A stretch of DNA of 33,048 nt, taken from positions 1 to 33,048 of the forward strand of contig JAPPEU010000036.1 of the NCBI GenBank assembly GCA_028875245.1, read 5' to 3'. Under the pieces are notes generated by a model. That model had not been told where the DNA came from. It worked only from the letters and a program-made list of their open reading frames with translations, and ran no database searches. This document shows, piece by piece, positions 15,699 through 24,518 of the stretch. The stretch comes from Chloroflexota bacterium (GTDB lineage: Bacteria; Chloroflexota; Anaerolineae; Aggregatilineales; Phototrophicaceae). Position numbers and translations under genes: made by a program. Every line of letters starts with the position of its first letter. Positions within the stretch are counted from its first letter, which is position 1.

Positions 15699-18425
15699 CT
15701 ACTCCGCTTCCAGCAGCGTCACTTCGCCCAAGTTCTCCAGCTGCTCCTTGATCTCCCCCGCGTCGCCGACCACGACGATGATGAAGTCCTCGGGCTGGAT
15801 ATAGCTGTTCGCGATATCAAGCACGTCCTCCGTCGAAACATCCTTGATGTAACCCAGCCACTTGTTAAGACGGTCGAGTTCAATGCCGCGAATCTTGTAG
15901 GACGCCACTGCTTCCACGAAGTCTTGATAGGTCTCCAGACCGAAGACGAACTCGCCGACGATGCCATCGCGGGCGTCGTTGATTTCTTGATCCGTGAGCG
16001 GCTCCGTTTGGATCCGTTCAATCTCTTTGAAGACCTCCTCCAGCGCAGGCCCGATGACATCGTTGCGGACGGCGGCGCTGACGATGAAGCGGCCGGTATC
16101 CGCCGGGTAACTGAAGCCGGAGCCGATGCTGTAGGTATAACCCTTTTCCTCGCGGATATTCTGAACCAGGCGCGAGCCGAAGGTGCCCCCTAAGACATGG
16201 TTCATCACGCGGGCCGGGAAGTAATCAAGGCTGGCGCCCTGTATGCCGATGTTGCCCATGATGAAGTTGGCCTGTGTGCTGCCGGGGCGGTCAACCAGCA
16301 GAATCCGCTGCCCGCTGTGTTCCGGCAGGCTCGGGTAGGCAACCGCCTCAGCGCTGCCCTCCCAATCGGCGAAGTGCTGCTCCGCGTAGGCCAAGCCGTC
16401 TTCGGTACTGATGGCGCCGGCAATGACCAGCAGCGCATTGTCCGGCTGACGGCGTGATTCGTAAAAGGCGACAATGTCCTCGCGATTAATCGCCTCCAGC
16501 GTCTCAAAAGTCACGGCGTTGCCATAGGGATGCCCCTCGTAGAGCAGGCGTCCGAATGTACGGCCGGCGACGAAACCAGGCTCGGCGAGGCTGGCTTCCA
16601 GGCCGCTGATGCGCTCCGCCCGCTCGCGCTCAACTTCATGGTCGGGGAAGTTCGCGTTCAGCGTCATATCGGCGAGCAACTCAAAGGCGAGCTCTGTATC
16701 TTCGATCAAGGCGAACACGCCAAGCTGCAGGCTGTCACTGCCGCCCCCGCTGCCGAGGGCGCCGCCGACCTGCTCAATTGACCCCGCCAGGTCTTGCGCG
16801 CTGCGCATAGAAGTCCCTCGTGAGATCAGCGAGCCGGTCATACTGGCGACGCCGGGCAAGTCTTGGCGCGCGGCGGTCGAGCCACCCGCGAAATAGACAT
16901 CGAGCGAGATGATAGGCATGTTGGGCTGCTCGATGACAACAACTTCCAGACCATTGTCCAAAACGTTTTCACTGATGGTCGGAAAGTTGAATTCGTTCGA
17001 GTCCAATGGCGGCGGCGGTTCACTCTGCTCGATGACGTAGCGGTAATCCGGCTCTTGCTCGACGGCATCTTCGGCGGCGTAGGGTTCCACCGGCGGCGGC
17101 GCTTCCGCGTCTGTTTCCACCACATTGAAGACATGGCGGTCGGATTCTTCCAGGTACTCAAGCGCCACGCGCTGGATGTCCTCGCTGGTGACTGACTGGT
17201 AACGCCCGATGCCCGTGAACACGGTTTGCGGGTCGCCAGTATAATAGTTCGCGCTTTGAACGCTCTCTGCCAAACCCAGCGCCGTCTCCAAGCCGAGAAT
17301 GCTCCTGCTTCGTATGCCGGCGGTGACTTTGTCCAGTTCTTCCTGCGGGACGCCTTCATCGATGATCGTCTGCAGCTCCTCATACGATGCCGCTTCAAGC
17401 TCGGCCAGGTCGACGCCCACGTTGGCGACAAGAATGAAGGCGAATATGCCCGGGCCGCGATTGTCGAATATCCAGGCGTCCGCTTGCAGCGCCTTGCCGG
17501 TATCGACCAGTCGCTTCGCCAGCCGGCTTGAATCGCCTACGCTCAACACACGCGAGAGTACATTTAGCGCCGGGAAGTCTTCATGCACCAGAGGCGGGAT
17601 CTCATAGGCGACCAGCAGCGCCGGCAGGTTGATGAAGGGATCTTCAATGGTGATGTATTCCGCTTCATCCTGATCAACCGGCACGAATTCCGGCGGCCGG
17701 GGCGGGTCGTCCCCGCGCGGGATCGGGCTGAACAGATCGTCAATTAGCGAACGCGTCTTGTCGAAGTCGATGTCACCGGCGACGACCAGCGTGGCATTGT
17801 TGGGCACGTAATAGCGGCGGTGGAATTCTACGACATCTTCAATCTGCGCTGTGTTGACATCATCAATCGTGCCGATGGCGGGCCGTTTGTAGGGTTCATA
17901 GGAGTATGGCACGGTGATGAGCGCTTTCACCGCGGAGCCATAGGGTCGGTTGTCGTAGCTCCTTTGCAGCTCTTCAATGACGATGGCGCGCTGATTATCG
18001 AGGTTCTCCTGCGTCACCTCCAGGCCACCCAGGCGGTCGGCTTCAAGCCAAAGCGCCAGCGGCAGTTGATGCGAGGGAACGGTGTCATAGTAGGCTGTAT
18101 AATCGTTGACGACATAGGCGTTCAACGAGCCGCCAACGCGTTCCAACATCTGATCCATCGTGCCGCCCGGCACATGGGGCGAGCCCTCGAACATCATGTG
18201 TTCAAAGAGATGGGCGAAGCCGCTTTTGCCAACGGGGTCGTCGGCGCTGCCCACCCGAAACCAGATGTCCACCGCGACGGTCGGCGCCGTTGTATCGCGC
18301 GCGAGAATCACTTCCAGGCCGTTGTCCAGCCAATAATGTTCCAGATCAAGTGATTGTTCCGCCTCGGCGAAACTGAGACCGCTGATGAGCAGCAGAACCA
18401 GGATTAACAACATGCGGCGCTTCAT
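15699..18425 (-). CDS. Exported two-domain M16 zinc peptidase (insulinase/pitrilysin family)
   Basis: The 908-residue protein begins with a signal peptide (MKRRMLLILVLLLISGLSFA, then EAEQ), so it acts outside the cytoplasmic membrane. The first M16 half has the inverted zinc motif HLFEH (72-76) with the downstream ligand Glu152 at the expected spacing of about 76 residues. The second half, starting near residue 470, repeats the fold (NVLDNGLEVVVIEQPNMP) but lacks HxxEH, as in the usual active/inactive fused pair. Such enzymes degrade short unfolded peptides in a closed chamber. The start at 18425 is chosen because AAAGGAGA lies nine bases upstream; an ATG at 18458 has no such site. It is unrelated in function to the neighbouring catabolic genes. 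Confidence 0.92.
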   Translation of the reverse strand: MKRRMLLILVLLLISGLSFAEAEQSLDLEHYWLDNGLEVILARDTTAPTVAVDIWFRVGSADDPVGKSGFAHLFEHMMFEGSPHVPGGTMDQMLERVGGSLNAYVVNDYTAYYDTVPSHQLPLALWLEADRLGGLEVTQENLDNQRAIVIEELQRSYDNRPYGSAVKALITVPYSYEPYKRPAIGTIDDVNTAQIEDVVEFHRRYYVPNNATLVVAGDIDFDKTRSLIDDLFSPIPRGDDPPRPPEFVPVDQDEAEYITIEDPFINLPALLVAYEIPPLVHEDFPALNVLSRVLSVGDSSRLAKRLVDTGKALQADAWIFDNRGPGIFAFILVANVGVDLAELEAASYEELQTIIDEGVPQEELDKVTAGIRSRSILGLETALGLAESVQSANYYTGDPQTVFTGIGRYQSVTSEDIQRVALEYLEESDRHVFNVVETDAEAPPPVEPYAAEDAVEQEPDYRYVIEQSEPPPPLDSNEFNFPTISENVLDNGLEVVVIEQPNMPIISLDVYFAGGSTAARQDLPGVASMTGSLISRGTSMRSAQDLAGSIEQVGGALGSGGGSDSLQLGVFALIEDTELAFELLADMTLNANFPDHEVERERAERISGLEASLAEPGFVAGRTFGRLLYEGHPYGNAVTFETLEAINREDIVAFYESRRQPDNALLVIAGAISTEDGLAYAEQHFADWEGSAEAVAYPSLPEHSGQRILLVDRPGSTQANFIMGNIGIQGASLDYFPARVMNHVLGGTFGSRLVQNIREEKGYTYSIGSGFSYPADTGRFIVSAAVRNDVIGPALEEVFKEIERIQTEPLTDQEINDARDGIVGEFVFGLETYQDFVEAVASYKIRGIELDRLNKWLGYIKDVSTEDVLDIANSYIQPEDFIIVVVGDAGEIKEQLENLGEVTLLEAE

Positions 18426-18529
18426 ATCGATTCGTCTCCTTTCGATGCATAGTTTCACTGTAGCATGAAAGGCGGTCCTTACATAGTCGTTGCGCGGCGG
18501 TAAATCAACTGTAAACTAGCAGAGCTGAA

Positions 18530-18567
18530 CCGGCCGGGCCGGAACGAGCGTCAGCGCCCGGGCGCTG
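18530..18567. repeat. Two adjacent GC palindromes
   Basis: CCGGCCGGGCCGG (18530-18542) and the perfect 16-bp palindrome CAGCGCCCGGGCGCTG (18552-18567) lie just after the Uma2 gene that ends at 18594. They may form a stem that ends its transcript or a protein-binding site; there is no T-tract. Confidence 0.4.
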
Positions 18568-18593
18568 TTACCGAGGGCTGTTTCACGGCGGCA

Positions 18594-19160
18594 TCAGGCG
18601 AAAAGCGTTGAAAGTTCGAGCCGGAAACCGGGAAGAACAGGCTCGCCGGAGAGCTTGCCGTCCTCGCCCATGAACTCGGTTTGGATTTCGCCGCTTGCAT
18701 CCAACCGGCAGACTTCGGCGCTCCGCTGGTCAGGTATGATAATCCAGACAAGTTGAGTGCCGTGTTGCAGGTAGATGGCAGCCTTTCGCCTCAACTCCGC
18801 CAATGTGTTGGTCGGCGATTTTACCTCGACCGCGATGTCGGGCATCACCGGGACCCAGGCCCTGGGAAATGGATCTGGCGCGCGTTCGATTCGTGTGAAA
18901 GCGGCGTCTGGCGCAAGCAGAATATCGCGCCTCGCTGGTGGATAGTATCCAGCCTCAACAGTTGGGATGCCCAGCTTATGCTGCGGATCAAAGCGCCGAA
19001 AAAAATAGTATATCCCGCCGGCTATCGTGCCGTGCTCTCCCCCTGGAGGCGCCATTTCGATAATCTCTCCCTCAATGAGTTCATAATGCGTATCGTCGTC
19101 ACTTTCACAGACAAGCTGCCAGAGACTGTCAACGTCGTATACGCGCTGTTGGATTGCCAT
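18594..19160 (-). CDS. Uma2 family (DUF820) PD-(D/E)XK-type protein
   Basis: The 188-residue product has YELIEGEIIEMAPPGGEHG (26-44, Glu32), LLAPDAAF (Asp85) and IAVEVKSPTNT (Glu112, Lys114), the complete PD-(D/E)XK constellation of Uma2 proteins. It belongs to a different subgroup from the other three copies here, which share RQMTVEE. ATG 19160 follows GGGGGCC; an in-frame GTG at 19175 is less likely. A promoter candidate lies at 19195-19224. The function is unproven. Confidence 0.9.
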   Translation of the reverse strand: MAIQQRVYDVDSLWQLVCESDDDTHYELIEGEIIEMAPPGGEHGTIAGGIYYFFRRFDPQHKLGIPTVEAGYYPPARRDILLAPDAAFTRIERAPDPFPRAWVPVMPDIAVEVKSPTNTLAELRRKAAIYLQHGTQLVWIIIPDQRSAEVCRLDASGEIQTEFMGEDGKLSGEPVLPGFRLELSTLFA

Positions 19161-19194
19161 TGTGGCCCCCAGCACTCAAGGTTGCGTTAAGAGA

Positions 19195-19224
19195 ATGATA
19201 CCATAGGGCGACTCTATTGCTCAA
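19195..19224 (-). promoter_or_regulatory. Candidate sigma70 promoter (TTGAGC-18-TATCAT)
   Basis: On the minus strand TTGAGC (19219-19224) and TATCAT (19195-19200), spaced 18 bases, precede the Uma2 gene at 19160 by about 35 bases. The match is fair, not strong. Confidence 0.4.
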
Positions 19225-19249
19225 AATCTATGCTGCTGGGAAGAAAGAA

Positions 19250-19275
19250 GGGCGACCCAACGGTTCGCCCCTGCA
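19250..19275. repeat. Dispersed palindromic repeat copy
   Basis: GGGCGACCCAACGGTTCGCC followed by CCTGC sits downstream of the dihydropyrimidinase stop and upstream of the Uma2 gene. It is the same family as 23204-23273. Confidence 0.55.
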
Positions 19276-19321
19276 AAATCTCCTGCAACTGCATTCGTAG
19301 GCGTGAGCCAGCGCCTTGAGC

Positions 19322-20800
19322 CTAGAGCACCGGCGCCCCCGCCGCCCGCGGAATGAACTGCCCGGCGCCATTGCTGCCCAGCCACTGATCGCCGTCCACC
19401 AGCTTCCGGCCTCGCTGATAAACCTGCACCGGCGCGCCCGTGACCGTCATGCCCTCATAGCAGTTGTAATCGACTCGCATGTGATGAGTCGCCGCGCTGA
19501 TCGTATGCGCCTTCTGCGGATCCCACACCAGGATGTCGGCGTCCGAGCCGACTGCTATCGTGCCTTTGCGCGGGTACATGCCGAAGATCTTGGCCGGGTT
19601 CGTGCAGCACAATTCGACGAAGCGCGTCGGCAGAAGCCGGCCGCTGTTCACGCCCGAATCCCACATGACCATCATGCGGTCTTCCAGGCCCGGCATGCCA
19701 TTGGGGATCTTGGCGAAGTTGCCGAGGCCGAGTTCCTTGCCCGGGCGGCGATACGACGGATCTTGCTTTTCGTAGCCGACCCAATCCGCCCCGCCGGTCC
19801 GCTCGTTCCACTCTTGCCAGGGGCCGTGGCCGCCATCGTACCAGAAGTCGCAGTGATCGGTGCTGACAATCTGCAGACTGCCATCGCGCACCGCCCGCCA
19901 CAAGACGCCGTGGTCGTGCACACTGCGTATCGGCGGCGAGCAGACGAATTTCGCGCCTTCAAAACCCGGCGCGCCCAGATGCTCATCCACCGTCAAGAAG
20001 AAATATTGCACACAGGTCTCGCCCATGACAGGGTAACCCAGCGCCCTTCCTCGCCGTATCGCGTCGACCGCGCCCTCGCAGGTGACATGCACGACATAGA
20101 GCGGGCAGCCGGTCAAGCCGGACATGACGACAGCGCGGTTGGTCGCTTCGCCTTCAATCTCGGGCGGGCGCGACGAGGCATGCCAGACCGGGTCGGTCTT
20201 GCCCGCGGCCAGCAGGGCCGGCGTCAGCGCCGCTTCAACATCGCCATTCTCGGCATGCACCATGACGATCATGCCGTTGTCCGCCGCCACCCGCATCGTA
20301 TTGAAGAGCGTGGCGTCATCAATCATGAAGACATTCTTGTAAGCCATAAACAGCTTGAGGCTGGTGATGCCTTCATCAAGCATGGTCGGGATTTCTTTCA
20401 TGACAGCGTCGTTGAGGTCGGTGACAGCCATGTGGAAGGCGTAATCGATTTGGGCGATATCGCGTGATTTCTTCCACCAGGTCTCCAAGCCGTCGTGCAG
20501 GCTGCCGCCGATGGGCTGGACGACAAAATCGATATGCGTGGTCGTGCCGCCGAACGCGGCCGCCATGTGCCCGACATCAAAGTCGTCATTGCTGATCGTG
20601 CCGCCGAAGGGCAGGTCCAGGTGCGTATGCACGTCAATGCCGCCGGGCAACAGGTACTTGCCGGCGCAGTCCACGACATCGTGGTTTCCGCTGTCGAGGT
20701 CTTGCCCGATCAGCGTGATGACCTCGCCTTCGACCAGGACGTCGGCGCTGACCATGTCGCTGGCGGTGATGATCGTTCCGCTTTTGAATAGTGTGCCCAT
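19322..20800 (-). CDS. hydA: Dihydropyrimidinase / D-hydantoinase
   Basis: The 492-residue cyclic amidohydrolase has LLPGGIDVHTHLDLPFGG (50-67; His58, His60), the carboxylated-lysine segment SLKLFMAYKN (Lys149, with the substrate tyrosine 154), MVHAENG (His182), YVVHVTCEGA (His238), ETCVQYFFL (261-269) and VSTDHCDF (Asp315). This is the dihydropyrimidinase/hydantoinase pattern: hydrolytic opening of dihydrouracil or 5-substituted hydantoins to N-carbamoyl products. ATG 20800 follows GAGGAG at ideal spacing; an in-frame start at 20863 is rejected. Its product would be the substrate of the beta-ureidopropionase-like gene at 23291. It closes the minus-strand catabolic run after two Uma2 genes. 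The canonical substrate is likely but not proven. Confidence 0.9.
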   Translation of the reverse strand: MGTLFKSGTIITASDMVSADVLVEGEVITLIGQDLDSGNHDVVDCAGKYLLPGGIDVHTHLDLPFGGTISNDDFDVGHMAAAFGGTTTHIDFVVQPIGGSLHDGLETWWKKSRDIAQIDYAFHMAVTDLNDAVMKEIPTMLDEGITSLKLFMAYKNVFMIDDATLFNTMRVAADNGMIVMVHAENGDVEAALTPALLAAGKTDPVWHASSRPPEIEGEATNRAVVMSGLTGCPLYVVHVTCEGAVDAIRRGRALGYPVMGETCVQYFFLTVDEHLGAPGFEGAKFVCSPPIRSVHDHGVLWRAVRDGSLQIVSTDHCDFWYDGGHGPWQEWNERTGGADWVGYEKQDPSYRRPGKELGLGNFAKIPNGMPGLEDRMMVMWDSGVNSGRLLPTRFVELCCTNPAKIFGMYPRKGTIAVGSDADILVWDPQKAHTISAATHHMRVDYNCYEGMTVTGAPVQVYQRGRKLVDGDQWLGSNGAGQFIPRAAGAPVL

Positions 20801-20852
20801 TCTGTACTCCTCGGTTCGAAACTTCTGTTTGTCAAATTTCTGATGCGGGATC

Positions 20853-21419
20853 TTAGGCCTCAAACTGGATGCCGTCGTAAATCTCCTTCAGCGGCAAGTC
20901 GCAGCCCAGCGCCGGCAGCGGCAGGATGGCGTCCGGGCCTGAGAATTCTCGCCAGCGCCAGCCGTCATTTTGGCGCTCATACAGTTCGACCAGCGGCTGC
21001 TGCTGATCAATCACCATGTACACTTGCAACGAGGCGATATTCTGATAATAGCGGCGCTTTTCTCCGCGGTCACGATTGATTGATGACGGTGACGTGACTT
21101 CCCCTACCAATGTGGGATTCCGCAAATTAACAGCCCGTTCATCTGTTACCGGCTCGCCGCAAACGACGCAAAAATCGGGATAAACATAGCGCGTCGTTCC
21201 AACGCGGTTGCGCATATCGCTGCTGATGACCCGACAATCACTCCCTCTTAAGCGATACCAGAGCGCGCCGCTTGCATTTGCCATGATTAGGCCGTGGTAA
21301 ATTGTGCCACCGGACAATGCGATTACCTCTCCATCAATGTATTCGTATCGGATCTCCGTCGCTTCATCAAAAGCGATGTATTCTTCGACCGTCATTTGGC
21401 GGATTCTATCGACTGCCAT
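20853..21419 (-). CDS. Uma2 family (DUF820) protein, tandem paralogue A
   Basis: The 188-residue protein opens with DRIRQMTVEEYIAFDEATE, then EYIDGEVIALSGG, VYPDFCVVCGEP (Asp in the PD position) and LVGEVTSPSSINRDRGEK. It is clearly paralogous to 21480-22040: both end PALxCDLPLKEIYDGI.F. In the second motif Gly replaces the usual Val before Glu. It lies 52 bases upstream of the dihydropyrimidinase start and is probably transcribed with it. The function is unproven. Confidence 0.9.
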   Translation of the reverse strand: MAVDRIRQMTVEEYIAFDEATEIRYEYIDGEVIALSGGTIYHGLIMANASGALWYRLRGSDCRVISSDMRNRVGTTRYVYPDFCVVCGEPVTDERAVNLRNPTLVGEVTSPSSINRDRGEKRRYYQNIASLQVYMVIDQQQPLVELYERQNDGWRWREFSGPDAILPLPALGCDLPLKEIYDGIQFEA

Positions 21420-21479
21420 AGTCTGCCCCCTGTTTCAGACAATACTGAATAACGGTTGCGATCTGTCTTCTTCAATGCG

Positions 21480-22040
21480 CTAGAATGAAATGCCGTCATA
21501 TATCTCCTTCAGCGGCAAGTCGCAATCCAGCGCTGGCAGCGGCACGATGGCGTCCAAGCCGGTGTATTCTCGTGTTTGCCAGTTTTCGTCAAGGCGCGTG
21601 TCCACTTCGACTTGCGCTTCGAATTGCTCAATGACGAGGTAGACTTGCAGCGAGGGGATGCTTTGGTACATTTCGCGCTTGAAGCCGCGGTCTCTGGCGG
21701 CTGTTGTGGGCGAGATCACTTCCGCGACCAACGTCGGATTGAAGAGGTTGACAGCGCCCTCATCAAGCGCCGGTTCGCCGCGGACGATGCTCAAGTCGGG
21801 ATAGAGATAGCGTGTTGGACTGACGCTGTTGCGCATGGCGCTGCTGTAAACGTGAAAGCCGCCGCCTCGCAGTCGCAACCCTAGCGCGATTCCAAGGTTG
21901 ATCATTATTTCCGCGTGATAAGCTGTGCTGCCCGTCATCGGATAGACCTCGCCGTCAATGTATTCATTCTTGTATTCGCTCGCTTCATCGAAGGCGAAGT
22001 ATTCTTCGACAGTCATTTGGCGGATGCGTTCGATTGCCAT
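21480..22040 (-). CDS. Uma2 family (DUF820) protein, tandem paralogue B
   Basis: The 186-residue protein has ERIRQMTVEEYFAFDEASE, EYIDGEVYPMTGS, LYPDLSIVRGEP and LVAEVISPTTAARDRGFK, the acidic core of Uma2. GGGAGG precedes ATG 22040. It is a tandem duplicate of paralogue A, 60 bases away, with identity concentrated in the N-terminal 30 and C-terminal 25 residues. Its place between the LLM oxidoreductase and the dihydropyrimidinase looks like insertion of a duplicated cassette in a catabolic run. Confidence 0.9.
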   Translation of the reverse strand: MAIERIRQMTVEEYFAFDEASEYKNEYIDGEVYPMTGSTAYHAEIMINLGIALGLRLRGGGFHVYSSAMRNSVSPTRYLYPDLSIVRGEPALDEGAVNLFNPTLVAEVISPTTAARDRGFKREMYQSIPSLQVYLVIEQFEAQVEVDTRLDENWQTREYTGLDAIVPLPALDCDLPLKEIYDGISF

Positions 22041-22174
22041 AGCCTGCCTCCCTGAGTCAGATGAGACTGAGCGGCGTTTGCGATTTGAGTATAACCGATA
22101 ATCGGACGAATAACTGATGCGTCTTCATCGCAGGCAACGGGCGACCTCCTACAATTCGCAGCATTGGACGACGC

Positions 22175-23170
22175 CTAGCGAAATGCCGGAATCACCTTCT
22201 CGCCGTACTCGGCCACGATGCGCTCTTCCTCGCCGCACATCAAGTAGATGTTGAACTGCGTGACGCCGGCCGCTTTCAGCGCTTTCAGCTTGGCGATGTG
22301 CTCATCGACGCCCCCCAGGATACCGAAGGCGTCAACGATGTCCTCGCTGATGAAATCGAGATGCTCGGCGTCTTTGTCGGCGTGTTCCTTATAATCGTAT
22401 CCTTTGCGCCCCTCAATGTAAGCCGTCAGGCTGGCGGGGATATCCGGGCTGTCCATGCCGTAGCGCTCGACGATATCGGCGACATGATTGCCAACCATCG
22501 CCGGGAACCAGCGCGTTTGCTCGCGCGCAGTTTCGATATCGCCGACCCAAACAGGCGCCGCAGACATGATCTGGTAATTCGTCATATCTTTCCCAGCCGC
22601 CTCGCCGCCGGCGATCGCCTGCTCGCTGAACCACTTGACCAGCCCCGGATCCGCCAGTTGAATCACCAGCCCATCGCCACTGCGGCCCGCGCCGGCCAGG
22701 GCCTTGGGTCCGTAAGCGGCGATCCAGATCGGCAGCTCATAGCCGTTCGCCCAGGGGAGCTGCGCCGATGTGTCGTCGTAGGCGACCTCGTCTCCGCGCG
22801 CGAAGCCGCGCAGCGCATCGGCAAAGCGCTCCATATTGGCCACCGTCATCGGCTTCTTGCCCAGCATGCGCCGCGAACTGTCGCCGCGGCCGATGCCAAT
22901 TTCGATGCGATTGCCGCTTTGCAGCGCCAGCGTGGCGTACATGCTGCCCGCCACCGACCACTCGCGCACGCCCGGGTTGGTCACCAGTGGACCGAAGATC
23001 ATGTCATCGGTATGGGCCATGCACAGCGCCATCGTCAAATAACATTCGCGCCACAAGACATGCGAATCGAAGAACCAGCCATACTTGAAGCCGGCCACTT
23101 CCGCCTGCTGGCAAAGCGCTACCGTGCGTTTCGGGGAAATATCGCCTTTGAATGTGATGCCGAAGTCCAT
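22175..23170 (-). CDS. Luciferase-like (LLM) flavin/F420-dependent oxidoreductase
   Basis: The 331-residue TIM barrel begins MDFGITFKGDISPKRTVAL, then WFFDSHVLWRE (32-42), LVTNPGVREWSVAG and GIGRGDSSRRMLGKKP (92-107). These are features of the F420-dependent LLM group (the CPS_4043-type subfamily, recalled as TIGR03842) rather than the bacterial luciferase or RutA type. Such enzymes transfer hydride between F420 or FMN and an organic substrate. AGGAGAG precedes the ATG. It lies between the ureidopropionase-like nitrilase and the dihydropyrimidinase, where a ring-reducing enzyme would be expected, so it is a candidate uracil or cyclic-ureide reductase (inference). The cofactor is not proven by sequence alone. 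Confidence 0.85.
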   Translation of the reverse strand: MDFGITFKGDISPKRTVALCQQAEVAGFKYGWFFDSHVLWRECYLTMALCMAHTDDMIFGPLVTNPGVREWSVAGSMYATLALQSGNRIEIGIGRGDSSRRMLGKKPMTVANMERFADALRGFARGDEVAYDDTSAQLPWANGYELPIWIAAYGPKALAGAGRSGDGLVIQLADPGLVKWFSEQAIAGGEAAGKDMTNYQIMSAAPVWVGDIETAREQTRWFPAMVGNHVADIVERYGMDSPDIPASLTAYIEGRKGYDYKEHADKDAEHLDFISEDIVDAFGILGGVDEHIAKLKALKAAGVTQFNIYLMCGEEERIVAEYGEKVIPAFR

Positions 23171-23203
23171 ATTTTCTCTCCTGAGGAATTCGCCGTTCTA
23201 TTT

Positions 23204-23273
23204 GGCGGGCGACTCACCGAGTCGCCCCTACAAACTAAGGAAATCTGTAGGGCTTAGCCGGCGGCTTACCCGC
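23204..23273. repeat. Inverted pair of the dispersed palindromic repeat (BIME-like)
   Basis: One copy ends in TCGCCCCTAC (23204-23231) and a second, opposite copy begins GTAGGGCTTAGCC and ends CCCGC (23247-23273), with about 15 bases between them. Each unit is itself palindromic. The pair fills the gap between the nitrilase and LLM genes and would form a cruciform or double hairpin in mRNA. Confidence 0.65.
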
Positions 23274-23290
23274 ATTCAGGGGACAAATCA

Positions 23291-24154
23291 TTAACTTGTC
23301 GAGACCGTATCCTGCACCAGCTCGCCATATTGATCGGGACGCCGGTTGAAATAAAAATGCCAGGTGTCGCGCAGCTCTTGAATCATGCTTAAATCGAGAT
23401 CGCGCACGATCAGTTCTTCGTCGTAGGCGCTGCCCAACTCGCCGATGAACTGACCTTTGGGGTCACAAAAATAGCTCTCGCCGTAGAAGTCGTCATCGCC
23501 ATGTTCTTCAATGCCGACGCGATTGATCGTGCCGACGTAATAGGTGTTGAAGATAGCGTGCGATGTCTGCTCGATGCGCCAAAGATGCTGGCTCAAGCCG
23601 CGCGATGTCGCCGATGGGATGAAGACCATCTCCGCCCCGTTCAAACCCAGGGCGCGCGCCCCTTCCGGGAAGTGCCGGTCGTGGCAGATGTAGACGCCGA
23701 CCTTGCCAACGGCGGTGTCGAAAACGGGATAACCGAGGTTGCCCGGGCGAAAATAAAACTTCTCCCAGAAGCCGGGCAGATGCGGGATGTGCGTCTTGCG
23801 ATATTTGCCCAGGTAGCTGCCGTCGGCGTCGATGACAGCGGCGGTGTTGTAATAGACGCCGACGCCATCGCGCTCATAAATCGGCACGATCAAGACCATG
23901 TCCAGCTCCCTCGCCAACTGGCGGAAGCGCTGTGTGGTCGGCCCGGCCGGTATCTCTTCGGTGAAGGCGAAGAACTGCGGATCTTGCACCTGGCAGAAAT
24001 ATGGACCGTAGAAGAGCTCCTGATAGCACATGATCCGCGCGCCCTGGTCAGCCGCCTGGCGCGTATACGCGATGTGCTTTTCGATCATTGATTCCTTGTC
24101 GCCGGTCCAGGTCGCTTGCAGCAGCGCGGCCCGCACGATGTGTCCGTCGCTCAT
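23291..24154 (-). CDS. Carbon-nitrogen hydrolase, beta-ureidopropionase-like
   Basis: The 287-residue nitrilase-superfamily protein has the complete Glu-Lys-Cys triad: CYQELFYGPYF (Glu46), GKYRKTHIPH (Lys120) and VYICHDRHFPEGAR (Cys157). The THIPHLPGFWEKFYF segment and the HFPE after the cysteine are typical of the beta-ureidopropionase/N-carbamoyl-amino-acid amidohydrolase group. The expected reaction is N-carbamoyl-beta-alanine to beta-alanine, CO2 and ammonia, the step after dihydropyrimidinase. GAGAGGA precedes ATG 24154. An N-carbamoylputrescine or D-carbamoylase role is the main alternative, but the neighbouring dihydropyrimidinase and beta-alanine-type aminotransferase favour pyrimidine catabolism. 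Confidence 0.87.
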   Translation of the reverse strand: MSDGHIVRAALLQATWTGDKESMIEKHIAYTRQAADQGARIMCYQELFYGPYFCQVQDPQFFAFTEEIPAGPTTQRFRQLARELDMVLIVPIYERDGVGVYYNTAAVIDADGSYLGKYRKTHIPHLPGFWEKFYFRPGNLGYPVFDTAVGKVGVYICHDRHFPEGARALGLNGAEMVFIPSATSRGLSQHLWRIEQTSHAIFNTYYVGTINRVGIEEHGDDDFYGESYFCDPKGQFIGELGSAYDEELIVRDLDLSMIQELRDTWHFYFNRRPDQYGELVQDTVSTS

Positions 24155-24179
24155 GAAATGTCCTCTCTGTTACAACTGC

Positions 24180-24518
24180 CTAAAGATAAACCAGTCTGTT
24201 CTCCATCGATTCAGCCGTTTCCTTGCGATGTAGCTTCAGCAGCGCATTGACGGCGTAGCCGATCGACACGCTGCTATCAGGGAAGTAGGCAATGCCGTCG
24301 TGCTCAACCAACCAATTGGCTGGATTGGCAAAGTCCGAGTCCTTGGTACAGAGCACACGACCCTTAGACGCAGCGTAGCGCAGTTGTACATCATCAGAAA
24401 CCTCAAGCAGGCTTGCATCGCGCGCCGATAAGGCATCTATTCCGCGCCGCCGCAATTGCTCAGAGATTTCCGGGTCCATATTCTCGTCCAGGTAGTAACG
24501 GAGCCTAGACTGGGACAA
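24180..24518 (-). CDS. DUF5615 PIN-like protein, putative toxin
   Basis: The 112-residue protein opens with LRYYLDENMDPEISEQLRRR (Asp11, Glu12) and has RVLCTKDSDFAN (Asp60, Asp62), the acidic positions of PIN-like DUF5615/Mut7-C-type domains that may cut RNA. The only start giving the full first strand is TTG 24518, with GGGAGG seven bases upstream inside the preceding gene; the two overlap by 14 bases. A DUF433 antitoxin followed by a DUF5615 toxin is a recognised pair arrangement. It lies 25 bases before the nitrilase start on the same strand. Activity is inferred. Confidence 0.82.
   Translation of the reverse strand: MSQSRLRYYLDENMDPEISEQLRRRGIDALSARDASLLEVSDDVQLRYAASKGRVLCTKDSDFANPANWLVEHDGIAYFPDSSVSIGYAVNALLKLHRKETAESMENRLVYL

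Noticed and set aside
18426..18593. Sigma70 promoter for the M16 gene (TTGATT-17-TATGTA)
   Set aside because: The -10 box matches only three of six positions and lacks the final T; support is too weak to list.
22175..23170. RutA-type pyrimidine oxygenase (Rut pathway)
   Set aside because: The sequence has F420-type LLM features, no other rut genes are present, and the neighbouring hydrolases belong to the reductive route.
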